Shown: positions 27,014 through 35,803 of the stretch, in pieces
Numbering within the stretch: position 1 is the first letter of the stretch
How the letters are laid out: every line of letters starts with the position of its first letter
Assembly: GCF_003945765.1 (NCBI RefSeq)
Contig: NZ_CP027712.1
Location: forward strand, 1,550,001 to 1,614,000
DNA: 64,000 nucleotides
From: Pseudomonas chlororaphis subsp. chlororaphis
Lineage (GTDB): Bacteria; Pseudomonadota; Gammaproteobacteria; Pseudomonadales; Pseudomonadaceae
Direction: 5' to 3'
Made by a program: the position numbers and the translations under genes
Notes under the pieces: model-generated
What the model saw: only the letters and a program-made list of their open reading frames with translations
The model's database searches: none
Told to the model about the DNA's origin: nothing

Positions 27014-27574
27014 TTACATTGGGTTCTGTGGGCGCCAGGGTTCGATCAGCGCATCGAGATTCATTGCGTCGGCGAAGTCCAGGAACTGATCGCGCAGCCA
27101 GCTGATCTGAGTGCCGGCCGGCAAGGTCACGGTAAAGGTGGCGTTGAGCATGGTGCCGCCGGTCTGCGGGGCCTGATAGGTATCGCAGGTCAGGTTTTCC
27201 AGCTCGACATGGTGATCGATGAAGAACTGGCACAGTTCATTGACGATGTCCGGGCGGTAGGCGGCGCTGACGTAAGCCACATAAGGCAGGGCCTGCGGGC
27301 GGTTTTCCAGGGCCGCGCTGCGCACCACGTTGACGGTGAAGGCGTATTTCTTCGCCAGCGACGGCAGGCCGGCCTCCAGGCGCGCCAGGGCATCCCAGCT
27401 GCCGGAAACCTCCAGGACCAGCGCACTGCACTCACCATGGCGGGTCAGGCGGGAGGTCACCACGGCGCAGCGGTTTTCATGGCTGGCGCGGCACAGGACG
27501 TTGGTCAGCTCCATGGGGTTGGCGCCGAGGGCACTGATGACAAGGAATTGTTCGCGGACTGTGGGGGTGGACAT
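27014..27574 (-). CDS. gcvR: Glycine cleavage system regulator GcvR
   Basis: A 186-residue protein with two ACT domains (about 5-80 and 92-175) and no DNA-binding domain, as in E. coli GcvR, which controls GcvA when glycine is low. The opening TVREQFLVISALGANPMELTNVL is typical. It shares a divergent promoter region with dapA and forms an operon with bcp. Confidence 0.88.
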   Translation of the reverse strand: MSTPTVREQFLVISALGANPMELTNVLCRASHENRCAVVTSRLTRHGECSALVLEVSGSWDALARLEAGLPSLAKKYAFTVNVVRSAALENRPQALPYVAYVSAAYRPDIVNELCQFFIDHHVELENLTCDTYQAPQTGGTMLNATFTVTLPAGTQISWLRDQFLDFADAMNLDALIEPWRPQNPM

Positions 27575-27901
27575 GCAGCATTCCTAAAGCGATGAGCGGT
27601 CGATACTTTTGCAGGCTTGAGTACTGGGTAAACGTCCGGATGCGGTTTCAGAAGCCCTGAACCGCCAGGTTGCGACGAGCTCCATAAAAGGCGAGAGCGA
27701 AGGGCGGCAACGCAGGATTGGGGCTTCGGATGCCGAAAAGGGAGGCTGGAACCCGGCGTACAAGCTTAGCAGTACCGATCAAAGCCTGAAGGGTAGCGAA
27801 ATACATCGCTCAGGGGAATGCTCGCAGCGCGGTACTTCGCTTGTGCAAGCATCTTGGCGCCAGTACCATTACCGCTCTCTTTTTCCGGCAGGAGCGGTTG
27901 C
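27575..27901. promoter_or_regulatory. gcvR / dapA divergent promoter region
   Basis: 327 bases with no supported gene. It must contain promoters for both directions. GGCAGGAG near 27888 is the dapA ribosome site. No repeat or riboswitch-like structure is evident. Confidence 0.5.
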
Positions 27902-28780
27902 ATGATTGCGGGCAGTATGGTGGCACTGGTCACACCCATGGATGCACAGGGTCGTCTCGACTGGGACAGCCTGAGCAAACTGGTGGACTTCCACCTGCAA
28001 GAGGGCACCAACGCCATTGTGGCGGTCGGCACTACAGGTGAGTCGGCTACCCTCGATGTGAACGAACACATCGAAGTGATTCGTCGCGTGGTCGCTCAGG
28101 TTGCAGGGCGTATCCCGGTGATCGCCGGTACCGGCGCGAACTCGACGCGCGAAGCGATCGAGCTGACCACCAATGCGAAGATCGCCGGTGCTGACGCGTG
28201 CCTGCTGGTGACCCCTTATTACAACAAGCCGACGCAAGAAGGCCTGTATCAGCATTTCCGTGCCATCGCCGAAGCCGTCGATATCCCGCAGATCCTCTAT
28301 AACGTGCCGGGCCGCACCGCTTGCGACATGCAGGCCGAGACCGTGATTCGCCTGTCGACCGTGCCGAACATCATCGGCATCAAGGAAGCCACCGGTGACC
28401 TGCAGCGCGCCAAGGACATCTTGGCCGGCGTGAGCAGCGACTTCCTGGTGTACTCCGGCGACGACGCAACCGCCGTCGAACTGATCCTGCTGGGTGGCAA
28501 GGGCAATATTTCGGTGACCGCCAACGTGGCGCCAAAAGCCATGAGCGAGATGTGCGCCGCCGCAATGCGTGGCGATGCCGCCACCGCCCGGGCGATCCAC
28601 GAGAAGCTGATGCCGCTCAACAAGACTCTGTTTATCGAATCCAACCCTATTCCCGTGAAATGGGCCCTGTGCGAGATGGGCTTGATGGCGAACGGTATCC
28701 GTCTGCCGCTCACCTGGCTCAGTGCTGCCTGTCACGAACCGCTGCGGCAGGCCATGCGCCAGTCCGGCGTATTGGTTTAA
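27902..28780 (+). CDS. dapA: 4-hydroxy-tetrahydrodipicolinate synthase
   Basis: A 292-residue class-I aldolase. The Schiff-base residue Lys161 lies in IIGIKEATGD, with Tyr133 (ILYNVPGRT) and the substrate loop AVGTTGESATL. It condenses pyruvate with aspartate semialdehyde in lysine and diaminopimelate synthesis. The start MIAGSMVALVTPM is behind AGGAG. It is followed directly by bamC, the classical dapA-bamC pair. Confidence 0.97.
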   Translation: MIAGSMVALVTPMDAQGRLDWDSLSKLVDFHLQEGTNAIVAVGTTGESATLDVNEHIEVIRRVVAQVAGRIPVIAGTGANSTREAIELTTNAKIAGADACLLVTPYYNKPTQEGLYQHFRAIAEAVDIPQILYNVPGRTACDMQAETVIRLSTVPNIIGIKEATGDLQRAKDILAGVSSDFLVYSGDDATAVELILLGGKGNISVTANVAPKAMSEMCAAAMRGDAATARAIHEKLMPLNKTLFIESNPIPVKWALCEMGLMANGIRLPLTWLSAACHEPLRQAMRQSGVLV

Positions 28781-28797
28781 TTGAGGAAGTACTACGC

Positions 28798-29910
28798 ATG
28801 AAGCGATTGGCCGGACTTTCCGCACTTGCCTTGATTATCTCCAGCACCAGTGGCTGCGGTTGGATTTGGGGGCCGGAAGGCTACTTCCGTGACCGCGGCA
28901 GCGATTACCTGCAAGCGCAACAGACCGCACCGATGCAACTGCCGTCGGATGTCAGCACCTCCAAGCGCCTCGATCCGCTGTTGCCGATTCCGCGCAATGT
29001 GGCCGATGACACCGTCAAGGGCGAATACATCGTGCCGCGTCCGCAGCCGTTGGGCTCGGTGGCCGATGCCAGCGACTACACCCTGCAAAAGAGCGGTGAT
29101 GCGCGTTGGGTCATGGCCCAGCACGCCCCGGCCGAAGTCTGGCCGGTGGCCATGCAGTTCTTCCAGGACAACGGTTTCCGTATTGACGAGCAACGTCCGC
29201 AAACCGGCGAGTTCACCACCGCCTGGCAGCGTTCCGACGAACTCTCCGCATCCATGGCCAAGCGCCTGGGCAGCGTAGGTTCGGCCGATAACGAAACCCG
29301 CGTGCGGGTGCGTATCGAGCCAGGCGTGCAGCGCAATACCAGTGAAGTCTACGTGGTCAGCGCCGAACGTCCTGTCGGCAGCACCTCCAACGTCGATTTC
29401 ACCAATCGCTCGGTCAACACCAGCCTGGATGCCGCGCTGGTCGACGAAATGCTCGCCAGCATGAGCCGCAGCGCCGAGAAGGGCGGTTCGGTCTCCCTGC
29501 TGGCCGCGCGTGATTTCGATACCCCTAGCCGTGTCAGCCTCACCGAAGACGGCAGCGGCAACGTGGTGCTCAACCTCGGCGAAGACCTCGACCGCGCCTG
29601 GTCGAGCGTCGGCCGCGCCCTGGAACAGGGCGAGTGGCGCGTTGAAGACATCAACCGCAGCCTGGGCCTGTACTACATCAACCTGGCGGAAAAAGCCGAG
29701 AAGAAAAACGACGAGCCGGGCTTCTTCGGCAAGTTGTTCGGCAGCGCACCGGCCAAGGAAGAAATCGAGGCCCGCGCCGAGCGTTATCAGGTTCGCCTGA
29801 GCAAGGTGGGCGACAACGTCCAGGTCACCGTCGAGAAAGACATCAACACCGTTGCTCCGCCTGAAGTGGCGCGCAAGGTCTTGACTGTGATTCAGGACAA
29901 CCTGGGCTGA
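28798..29910 (+). CDS. bamC: Outer-membrane assembly lipoprotein BamC (NlpB)
   Basis: A 370-residue lipoprotein with a signal peptide and lipobox (SSTSGC, Cys20). An unstructured N-terminal stretch that binds BamD is followed by two helix-grip domains. It is an accessory part of the BAM complex that inserts beta-barrel proteins. It starts 17 bases after dapA behind GAGGAAG, so the two are co-transcribed. Confidence 0.93.
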   Translation: MKRLAGLSALALIISSTSGCGWIWGPEGYFRDRGSDYLQAQQTAPMQLPSDVSTSKRLDPLLPIPRNVADDTVKGEYIVPRPQPLGSVADASDYTLQKSGDARWVMAQHAPAEVWPVAMQFFQDNGFRIDEQRPQTGEFTTAWQRSDELSASMAKRLGSVGSADNETRVRVRIEPGVQRNTSEVYVVSAERPVGSTSNVDFTNRSVNTSLDAALVDEMLASMSRSAEKGGSVSLLAARDFDTPSRVSLTEDGSGNVVLNLGEDLDRAWSSVGRALEQGEWRVEDINRSLGLYYINLAEKAEKKNDEPGFFGKLFGSAPAKEEIEARAERYQVRLSKVGDNVQVTVEKDINTVAPPEVARKVLTVIQDNLG

Positions 29911-29914
29911 TCCG

Positions 29915-30673
29915 ATGCGTTTCGCCGTTCTCGGCAGTGGTAGTCAAGGGAATGGCACGCTGATAGCCAGTGACGACACCTACGTCCTGGTGGATTGTGG
30001 TTTCTCCTTGCGCGAAACCGAGCGGCGCCTGCTGCGCCTGGGGGTAGCCCCCGCGCAACTGAGCGCGATTCTGGTAACCCACGAACATGCCGACCACGTG
30101 CATGGCGTGGGTTTGCTGTCTCGGCGTTACAATTTACCGGTCTACCTCAGTCGCGGCACGTTGCGCGGGATGCGCAAACCGGTGGACGCCGCGGGTTTTC
30201 TCGCCGGGGGCGAGACGCTTCAGGTCGGTGCCTTGAGCATCGACGTGACCCGCGTCGCCCACGATGCGCTGGAACCTGTGCAGTACGTGTTCAGTGACGG
30301 CCGGCGGCGTTTCGGTCTGCTGACCGACCTGGGTTCTTACTGCAACACGGTGATCGACCGCTATCGCGGGCTGGATGCCTTGATGATCGAGGCCAATCAC
30401 TGCCGCGATATGCTGGCCCGAGGTTACTACCCGTATTTCCTCAAGCAGCGGGTCGGTGGGGAAATGGGACATTTGAACAACCATCAGGCCGCAAGCCTGG
30501 TGGCCGAGTTGGGCTGGCAGGACCTGCAGCATCTGGTACTGGCCCATCTCAGCAGCAAGAACAACCTGCCGCAGCTGGCCCGGCAATGTTTTGTCGACAC
30601 CCTCGGGTGCGACCCGGACTGGCTGCAACTGGCCGATCAAGATTCAGGGCTCGACTGGCGACACATCGCCTAG
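29915..30673 (+). CDS. Metallo-beta-lactamase-fold hydrolase
   Basis: A 252-residue MBL-fold protein with the metal motif THEHADHVHG and a later His/Asp set (DLGSYCNT; EANHC). It resembles the YycJ/VicX-type MBL group, often thought to be nucleic-acid or phosphodiester hydrolases, but the substrate is unknown. It starts four bases after bamC and precedes purC, the common Pseudomonas order. Confidence 0.85.
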   Translation: MRFAVLGSGSQGNGTLIASDDTYVLVDCGFSLRETERRLLRLGVAPAQLSAILVTHEHADHVHGVGLLSRRYNLPVYLSRGTLRGMRKPVDAAGFLAGGETLQVGALSIDVTRVAHDALEPVQYVFSDGRRRFGLLTDLGSYCNTVIDRYRGLDALMIEANHCRDMLARGYYPYFLKQRVGGEMGHLNNHQAASLVAELGWQDLQHLVLAHLSSKNNLPQLARQCFVDTLGCDPDWLQLADQDSGLDWRHIA

Positions 30674-30701
30674 CCCACCTACTTAGCAAGCGGAGCCCAT
30701 C

Positions 30702-31412
30702 ATGGAAAAACGTGAAGAACTCTACCGTGGCAAAGCCAAATCGGTTTACAAGACCGACGACGCCGATCGCCTGGTCCTGCTGTTTCGCAACGACACCTCG
30801 GCGTTCGACGGCAAGCGTATCGAGCAGCTCGATCGCAAAGGCATGGTGAACAACAAGTTCAACGCCTTCATCATGCAAAAGCTCGAAGAGGCCGGCGTGC
30901 CGACCCAATTCGACAAGCTGCTGGGCGACAACGAGTGCCTGGTGAAGAAGCTGGACATGATTCCGGTCGAGTGCGTCGTGCGTAACTACGCCGCCGGCAG
31001 CCTGGTCAAGCGCCTGGGTGTGGAAGAGGGCCTGAAGCTCAACCCTTATACCTTCGAACTGTTCCTGAAGGACGACGCCAAGGGCGACCCGTTCATCAAC
31101 GAATCCCACGTCGTGGCCTTCGGTTGGGGCACCGCCGAGCAACTGGCGCGCATGAAAGAGCTGTCGCTCAAGGTCAACGAAGTCCTGAGCAAGCTGTTCG
31201 ACGACGCTGGCCTGCTGCTGGTGGACTTCAAGCTGGAGTTCGGCGTATTCCACGGCCAGATCGTCCTGGGCGACGAGTTCAGCCCGGATGGCTGCCGCCT
31301 GTGGGACAAGGAAACCCGCAAGAAGATGGACAAGGACCGCTTCCGTCAGGGCCTCGGTGATGTGATCGAAGCCTACGAAGAAGTCGCAAACCGTCTGGGC
31401 GTACCGCTGTAA
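30702..31412 (+). CDS. purC: SAICAR synthetase
   Basis: A 236-residue ATP-grasp-like enzyme with the family motifs [28 protein letters not shown] and LVDFKLEFG. It joins aspartate to CAIR in purine synthesis. Length and motifs match bacterial PurC. It is the last host gene before tRNA-Ser. Confidence 0.97.
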   Translation: MEKREELYRGKAKSVYKTDDADRLVLLFRNDTSAFDGKRIEQLDRKGMVNNKFNAFIMQKLEEAGVPTQFDKLLGDNECLVKKLDMIPVECVVRNYAAGSLVKRLGVEEGLKLNPYTFELFLKDDAKGDPFINESHVVAFGWGTAEQLARMKELSLKVNEVLSKLFDDAGLLLVDFKLEFGVFHGQIVLGDEFSPDGCRLWDKETRKKMDKDRFRQGLGDVIEAYEEVANRLGVPL

Positions 31413-31480
31413 TCGACGCAACCGACTGATAGCACGGAAAAAATTTGCCCGAGGGGCTTCGCTTCGGGCAAAGGTGCTGT

Positions 31481-31486
31481 TATGAT
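31481..31486 (+). promoter_or_regulatory. -10 element of the tRNA-Ser promoter
   Basis: TATGAT lies 10 bases before the first tRNA base and is followed by a GC-rich stringent-type discriminator (gcgcgcc). The -35 is poorly matched. Confidence 0.6.
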
Positions 31487-31496
31487 GCGCGCCGTT

Positions 31497-31586
31497 GGAG
31501 AGATGCCAGAGTGGCCGAATGGGACGGATTCGAAATCCGTTGTACCTTCGCGGGTACCTAGGGTTCGAATCCCTATCTCTCCGCCA
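31497..31586 (+). tRNA. tRNA-Ser (anticodon CGA), prophage insertion site
   Basis: A 90-base class-II tRNA. The acceptor GGAGAGA pairs with TCTCTCC, the anticodon loop is TTCGAAA (CGA), there is a long variable arm (tacc..gcgggta) and the T arm GGTTCGAATCC, with CCA encoded. Phage-type DNA begins immediately after it, so its 3' half is the probable attachment core and the phage keeps the gene whole. Confidence 0.97.
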
Positions 31587-31602
31587 TTATTGAAAAAGAT
31601 GA

Positions 31603-31640
31603 AGCCCCCGTAATCGTTACCGATTACGGGGGCTTTTTCG
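31603..31640 (+). terminator. Terminator after tRNA-Ser
   Basis: Perfect 14-bp stem agcccccgtaatcg / cgattacgggggct with loop ttac and a T run. It closes the tRNA transcript just inside or at the prophage border. Confidence 0.93.
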
Positions 31641-32042
31641 TTTTTAGCTTTTTGATTAGGGCATTTTTAGGGCAAATCGAGACCATTGAGAGCTGGCTGT
31701 AGGCCAGTTCAGATCTTCACTTACCGTTAAGGGCGGCAGGTAAGGGATTGGCGTTTTACCTGTTTTGCGACGCCTTGGGCTTTATGGCTCACCGCGGCAT
31801 ATGAACCGCACGAGACGGTCAAGGTTCGACCGCCGTAGGGCGTTCCTGGCAATGGAGTCTCAGTGAGTAAAACCAGAGGAAATGACGCCTAACGCGGGTG
31901 TCACAGTGCCACCAATATTGGTAGCGAGACGGAACTGAAAGCCATAAACTGTGCTAAATTTTAAGAAAATCTTTACGCTCGTTGATGGTTCAAGATCGAA
32001 TCTTAGAAAGCGGATTTTCTACAAACAGCAGGATGGTGTTAG
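31641..32042. promoter_or_regulatory. Leader region of the attL cassette
   Basis: About 400 bases without a supported gene. The first two thirds are GC-balanced with several short hairpins (for example ccaatattgg near 31911). The last third is AT-rich and should carry the cassette promoter. A palindrome AAGAT-cga-ATCTT at 31992-32004 lies about 40 bases before the first start codon and is a possible operator. Confidence 0.4.
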
Positions 32043-32750
32043 ATGACTGATTTGTTGATTAATGAGCAGTTGATTATTATAGGTGCCGTCGATATACCGT
32101 TGAACAACGATAATACGATGAAACTGCTGAAAGTTTTCGGTGAAATGGGCTACCTGCCTTCTGTAGTACAAGAAATTAATATGCAAACTGGTCAAGCTAT
32201 TAACCGGATGTCTTTGGTGAATAATGCTGATACCGCTATAACCTTCAATACAGATCGAATTTCATTTATTCGAAATCCAAATCCGGTTAACCCCGCACCT
32301 ACAGATTTTACTGATTTGATACGAGTGTTTGCGGATAGGCTTGCTGCAGAGTTTAATTTGAAGGCTAATCGCTGCGTTATTTCAAAAGAAATGTTGATGG
32401 GCGAATGTAGCGAAGAGAAAATGAATAAGACCGCAGCTTTGTTTCTGAATGCGGAAGCTAACGATGACGAGGATGTCTTCGAGTGGTTTGCTCGAAGGTC
32501 AATAGGATTTGAGCATAATGATGAAAAACTTTTAAAGGTTTCTGAAGTCGGCCGCGCTCAAGGTAAAATTCTCTTAAATTCAGTACTGACCGATTTCGAT
32601 AGGGTTCGAATTAAAGCTGAGGTTGGCACTGATTTTTATAATCAAGAGAATCGACTTGATATAAAAAATGTCTCGGCGTTGGTCTTAAGTTTGAGTGAGC
32701 TTCATGCGGACTTTATTTCTGGTCTTGTGAGGAATCATCATGAAAGCTGA
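32043..32750 (+). CDS. Unknown protein A of the attL cassette
   Basis: A 235-residue soluble protein, no signal or membrane segment, acidic. I do not recognise it. The middle part (about residues 50-110, INRMSLVNNADTAITF..DRISFIR then FTDLIRVFADRL) vaguely recalls TIGR04255-type accessory proteins, but this is only an impression. GC content is clearly lower than in both flanks. The ATG follows AGGAT. It overlaps the next gene by 11 bases, so the three genes form one operon. The site, between attL and the integrase, is where prophages often carry defence or fitness cargo. Confidence 0.75.
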   Translation: MTDLLINEQLIIIGAVDIPLNNDNTMKLLKVFGEMGYLPSVVQEINMQTGQAINRMSLVNNADTAITFNTDRISFIRNPNPVNPAPTDFTDLIRVFADRLAAEFNLKANRCVISKEMLMGECSEEKMNKTAALFLNAEANDDEDVFEWFARRSIGFEHNDEKLLKVSEVGRAQGKILLNSVLTDFDRVRIKAEVGTDFYNQENRLDIKNVSALVLSLSELHADFISGLVRNHHES

Positions 32751-33444
32751 GTTTTATTCAGATAATGTGCCTACCACAGTTACTATTCGGGGGGGTTATA
32801 TAAAAAAACCAGTTGTCCCGACTTCTGATGTCACTCTGACAGAGAAGCCTCGAATTGGCTTGTTTGCCAATAGTTTTGGCCGAGTAACTATTACGTCGCC
32901 CAGTTTTTTTTCTGATATCAAAACTTCACCGACAGGCATCGATGTCGAAAAGATTGGATCGTTAGGCAGAGATTCTAGTAAATACATCCAGACTAGTGAA
33001 GCCGTGAATAATCTTGCGGCTGAAAAAATCAATCTGCACGAATATCTCCTCGCATTCAGGCGTGCATCTAGATCCGGTAATTTAGAATACGGTATGGTAT
33101 CTAAATGCGATGAGCTCATTCTGCAATGGTTTGGTGAGTCAAATGAACAGCTTGGTAGGATAATCAGTCATATATTTATACAGTCTATGAATGATAAAAA
33201 TATTCTATTGTTTTTGTTAAAGGCTATAAGCAATGTTTCCTACGCAGCGATCTATCCTTTTGGGCAAACTGTAGCTGTTGCTGCATTGGTCAATCGAGAT
33301 ATCGAAGTAATCGAAGGGGGCATACGAGCATTCGAAAACTGGGGTAGCCGAGATGGGATTTCCGTATTGGAAAATACCAAATTGGCATTTGACTGGTTGG
33401 AAGTCTATCGTCGGCAGACTATAGATTATTTGCGAGAGTTCTAA
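32740..33444 (+). CDS. Unknown protein B of the attL cassette
   Basis: A 234-residue protein, not recognised. The first hundred residues look mixed and beta-rich (TTVTIRGGYIKKP; GRVTITSPSFF). The rest is helical, with a hydrophobic helix pair (NILLFLLKAISNVSYAAIYPFGQTVAVAALVN) followed by GIRAFENWGSRDGISVLENT, a pattern that could be HEAT-like. No catalytic motif is evident. It starts within gene A and ends two bases before gene C, so translation is coupled. Confidence 0.75.
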   Translation: MKAEFYSDNVPTTVTIRGGYIKKPVVPTSDVTLTEKPRIGLFANSFGRVTITSPSFFSDIKTSPTGIDVEKIGSLGRDSSKYIQTSEAVNNLAAEKINLHEYLLAFRRASRSGNLEYGMVSKCDELILQWFGESNEQLGRIISHIFIQSMNDKNILLFLLKAISNVSYAAIYPFGQTVAVAALVNRDIEVIEGGIRAFENWGSRDGISVLENTKLAFDWLEVYRRQTIDYLREF

Positions 33445-33445
33445 G

Positions 33446-33940
33446 ATGGAGCTAATACGTAAAATTAGTTTGGCTAAATGGAAGAACTCTCTCGCTGTTG
33501 GTCCTGAATATATCAGTGCAGATGCAGTAACAGGATGCTTGCGTACATCTGAAAATACTCTGTCTGTATGGAAGAATGAAAGTGAAGTTGAGTATGATCA
33601 GTCAGTACTCGCGCTTCTAGCATCCCTGACAAGCATGGAAACGATCGACATAGTTCGTTTGGGTGTTGAGGAGCTTGAACAGAAAAATCTCGAGCTTGCA
33701 GAAACTGAAGGTGATACACGGGCCAAGGGTCTAGAGAATTTGCATCGAGATATCATTAATCTCGATCACGCTGCTCTAAAAAGCGTCGCTGAGATAGTTA
33801 AGGCTAAAGTTGCTGAGAATAAGTCCATTCGGTTTCGTAAGCCGGACATTAAGGTTATTCTAAATAAAGCTGTCGCCGAAGGCGTGATTGATATTGATCT
33901 GCTGCCTGATAAGGTTCGCGCCGAATTACTTAAAAAATGA
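33446..33940 (+). CDS. Unknown protein C of the attL cassette
   Basis: A 164-residue mainly helical protein, not recognised, with a central Glu/Leu-rich stretch (GVEELEQKNLELAETEGD) likely to form a coiled coil and a basic C-terminal part. It starts one base after the stop of gene B. It is followed by a good hairpin terminator, which defines the cassette as A-B-C. It may be a small partner or regulator of A and B. Confidence 0.72.
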   Translation: MELIRKISLAKWKNSLAVGPEYISADAVTGCLRTSENTLSVWKNESEVEYDQSVLALLASLTSMETIDIVRLGVEELEQKNLELAETEGDTRAKGLENLHRDIINLDHAALKSVAEIVKAKVAENKSIRFRKPDIKVILNKAVAEGVIDIDLLPDKVRAELLKK

Positions 33941-33995
33941 GTGCCGTAGATTTGGCGTGCTATTGAGTCGTATTGCTGGCGAAGTACCATAATTT

Positions 33996-34045
33996 CCCTC
34001 CATCGGATGCTATTTGCGATGGAGGGTTGAGTTTTATTTTTCAAA
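33996..34045 (+). terminator. Terminator of the attL cassette
   Basis: Stem ccctccatcg / cgatggaggg with an 11-base loop, followed by ttgagttttattttt. It separates the cassette from the convergent integrase gene. Confidence 0.85.
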
Positions 34046-34079
34046 GTGGGAGATGTCTAATCAGACAAATGCTCCCGAC

Positions 34080-35315
34080 TTAATCTCCTTTATCTCTGAA
34101 ACCTAACATTTTCGATACTAAACCAGCCATGCTCTTGGTGTCTTTTGGTATCCATCTACCATAATGTTTTCTCACCATCGTAGTGTCTGCATGTCCGAGC
34201 TGTCTTGCAACCCACTCGACCGGCACATAGCTCGAGAGCATCTGGCTGGCGAATGTGTGGCGGCACTGGTTAGCCCCGCGGTGCCGGACCCCTATTTTTT
34301 TCAGATGAGCGGTAAACCACTTGCTCAGGGTTTTGCCGTTCCAAAGCATGGCGCTTTTTGAGTTGCGGAAGAGTAAGCGGACCTTCTGTTTCTTCGCTGT
34401 GATGTTGTCGCGCTGTATGACTTTGATTTCAACGGCCGGTGCGGCCTGAGCTGCAGCGACAATCTCGCGCATCAGTTCGAGTGCTGGGTCTATCAGCTCG
34501 ACGATCCGATTCCGTGATCGTTCCTTTGGCACCTTGAACTCTCCCACGACCAAGGCCCGGCGCACGTGAATGGTACCGGCGATGAGGTCTATGTCCTCCA
34601 GGGCCAGGGCGATGATTTCCGACATCGACAGGCCGGTCCAACAGTTGAAGGCGAGCATGCGAGCATCGGCCAAGCGCTCCGGGTCGCCCGTTGCAATCAG
34701 CTCGATTTCCTCGCGGCTGAACGGATCGGCGTGTTCTGAGTCGGAATCGGTGCCGACGTTGCTGATCCGGTCCAAGGGATTTGCTTTCAGGATCCCATCG
34801 CCGAAGGCGTCCGCCCAGACTCCGCGCACAATTGTGAAAATATCATTCACGGTCTTCGGGGCCAGGCCTTGCTTGAGCAGTTGCGCCTGGAACAGTTCGA
34901 GGTCGCTCTTACTGATATCGACGATACGTCTTTTACCGAACTTCGTGTCGACGTGTTTGGATTTGCTGACGTAGTTGTCGACTGTGCTGGTGGCGCGGAG
35001 GGCGCGTTGTACTTCCAGCCATCTTTCGATTCCTTCCTTGATGGTGCGTTTTGTCGAGTGGCCGCCCGTGCCCGAGAACATTGCCGCCCTCGGCGAGTCG
35101 GGGAAGTGCGCGGCGTAATCAAAGCGACCTTCCGCGATTTCGGTCAGGATCGTCCGGCGCTTGTTATCGGCGTAGGCAATAGATGCCTTGTTGATTTTGA
35201 TAATGCCGGGCACAGGTTCACGGCAGCGTTGCCCGTAGAGCATGAACCAGATGCGCAGCTTCTTTCCGTTCAGCTCCACGCCAGTGGGCAGCTTCTCCCC
35301 GATCTTCTCTGTCAT
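34080..35315 (-). CDS. int: Phage tyrosine integrase
   Basis: A 411-residue recombinase with an N-terminal arm-binding region, a SAM-like core-binding domain (about 100-190) and a catalytic domain. CRHTFASQML gives the second Arg-His pair, LGHADTT the following His, and VRKHYGRW the Tyr nucleophile. At the first catalytic Arg position the sequence reads TGLSMSEI, with Ser where TGLR is usual. The start MTEKIGEK overlaps the upstream excisionase stop as ATGA. It should act at the tRNA-Ser site. Confidence 0.93.
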   Translation of the reverse strand: MTEKIGEKLPTGVELNGKKLRIWFMLYGQRCREPVPGIIKINKASIAYADNKRRTILTEIAEGRFDYAAHFPDSPRAAMFSGTGGHSTKRTIKEGIERWLEVQRALRATSTVDNYVSKSKHVDTKFGKRRIVDISKSDLELFQAQLLKQGLAPKTVNDIFTIVRGVWADAFGDGILKANPLDRISNVGTDSDSEHADPFSREEIELIATGDPERLADARMLAFNCWTGLSMSEIIALALEDIDLIAGTIHVRRALVVGEFKVPKERSRNRIVELIDPALELMREIVAAAQAAPAVEIKVIQRDNITAKKQKVRLLFRNSKSAMLWNGKTLSKWFTAHLKKIGVRHRGANQCRHTFASQMLSSYVPVEWVARQLGHADTTMVRKHYGRWIPKDTKSMAGLVSKMLGFRDKGD

Positions 35316-35566
35316 GGTTGGCCGGCCATCCACTTTTCGATTTCCACGCGGTTGTAAACAATCACGTTGGCGGGATCGGTGCGCCATTGTTTCTCTTCCA
35401 GCCAGATGCCGCGATCTCGATACTTCCGCACGGCCTCAGTGCTCAGTCCGAAAACGGGGAACAGTAATTCCTTTCTAATCCATACGGCGGGTGTAATAAG
35501 AAGTTGCACCGCTTCGGAAGTTTGATTGCTTGCTTCGTGAATGGGTTTAACTTGTTGCTTGGCCAT
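35312..35566 (-). CDS. Excisionase-like DNA-binding protein
   Basis: An 84-residue protein with a winged-helix pattern (FPVFGLSTEAVRKYRDRGIWLEEKQW, then VYNRVEIEKWM) typical of phage excisionases that bend att DNA. It overlaps the integrase start by four bases, the standard xis-int arrangement. The N-terminal 25 residues look disordered. Confidence 0.82.
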   Translation of the reverse strand: MAKQQVKPIHEASNQTSEAVQLLITPAVWIRKELLFPVFGLSTEAVRKYRDRGIWLEEKQWRTDPANVIVYNRVEIEKWMAGQP

Positions 35567-35581
35567 AAAATATTCTCCGAC

Positions 35582-35803
35582 TTACCGAAGGGCGCGCAGG
35601 CGCTGCACCTGCTGGAGTTTCTTTGCGGCCACGTTGGCCATGTAGGATTCCCACTCGACGTTCTTCCGCTGCTGCCGGATCTTGCTGCAGCTGGCGTGAT
35701 TGCGGGTCGAGCGTGCTTTGCCACAGATGTCACATATCGTCGGCAAATCAAGGCGGTGAGTGGCCATGCGTGGTCTGATGAGCTGTGCCGCTTGTTCAGC
35801 CAT
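35582..35803 (-). CDS. Small zinc-finger-like phage protein
   Basis: A 73-residue basic protein with CDICG..C spaced like an HNH-associated or zinc-knuckle motif (CDICGKARSTRNHASC) and a basic C-terminal helix. Function unknown. The start overlaps the upstream gene's stop by eight bases. An internal ATG at 35767 is an alternative that would remove the first twelve residues. Confidence 0.6.
   Translation of the reverse strand: MAEQAAQLIRPRMATHRLDLPTICDICGKARSTRNHASCSKIRQQRKNVEWESYMANVAAKKLQQVQRLRALR

Noticed and set aside
31444-31475. Hairpin after purC as an intrinsic terminator
   Set aside because: The stem tttgcccga/tcgggcaaa is good but has no T run and overlaps the tRNA promoter region, so it was not called.
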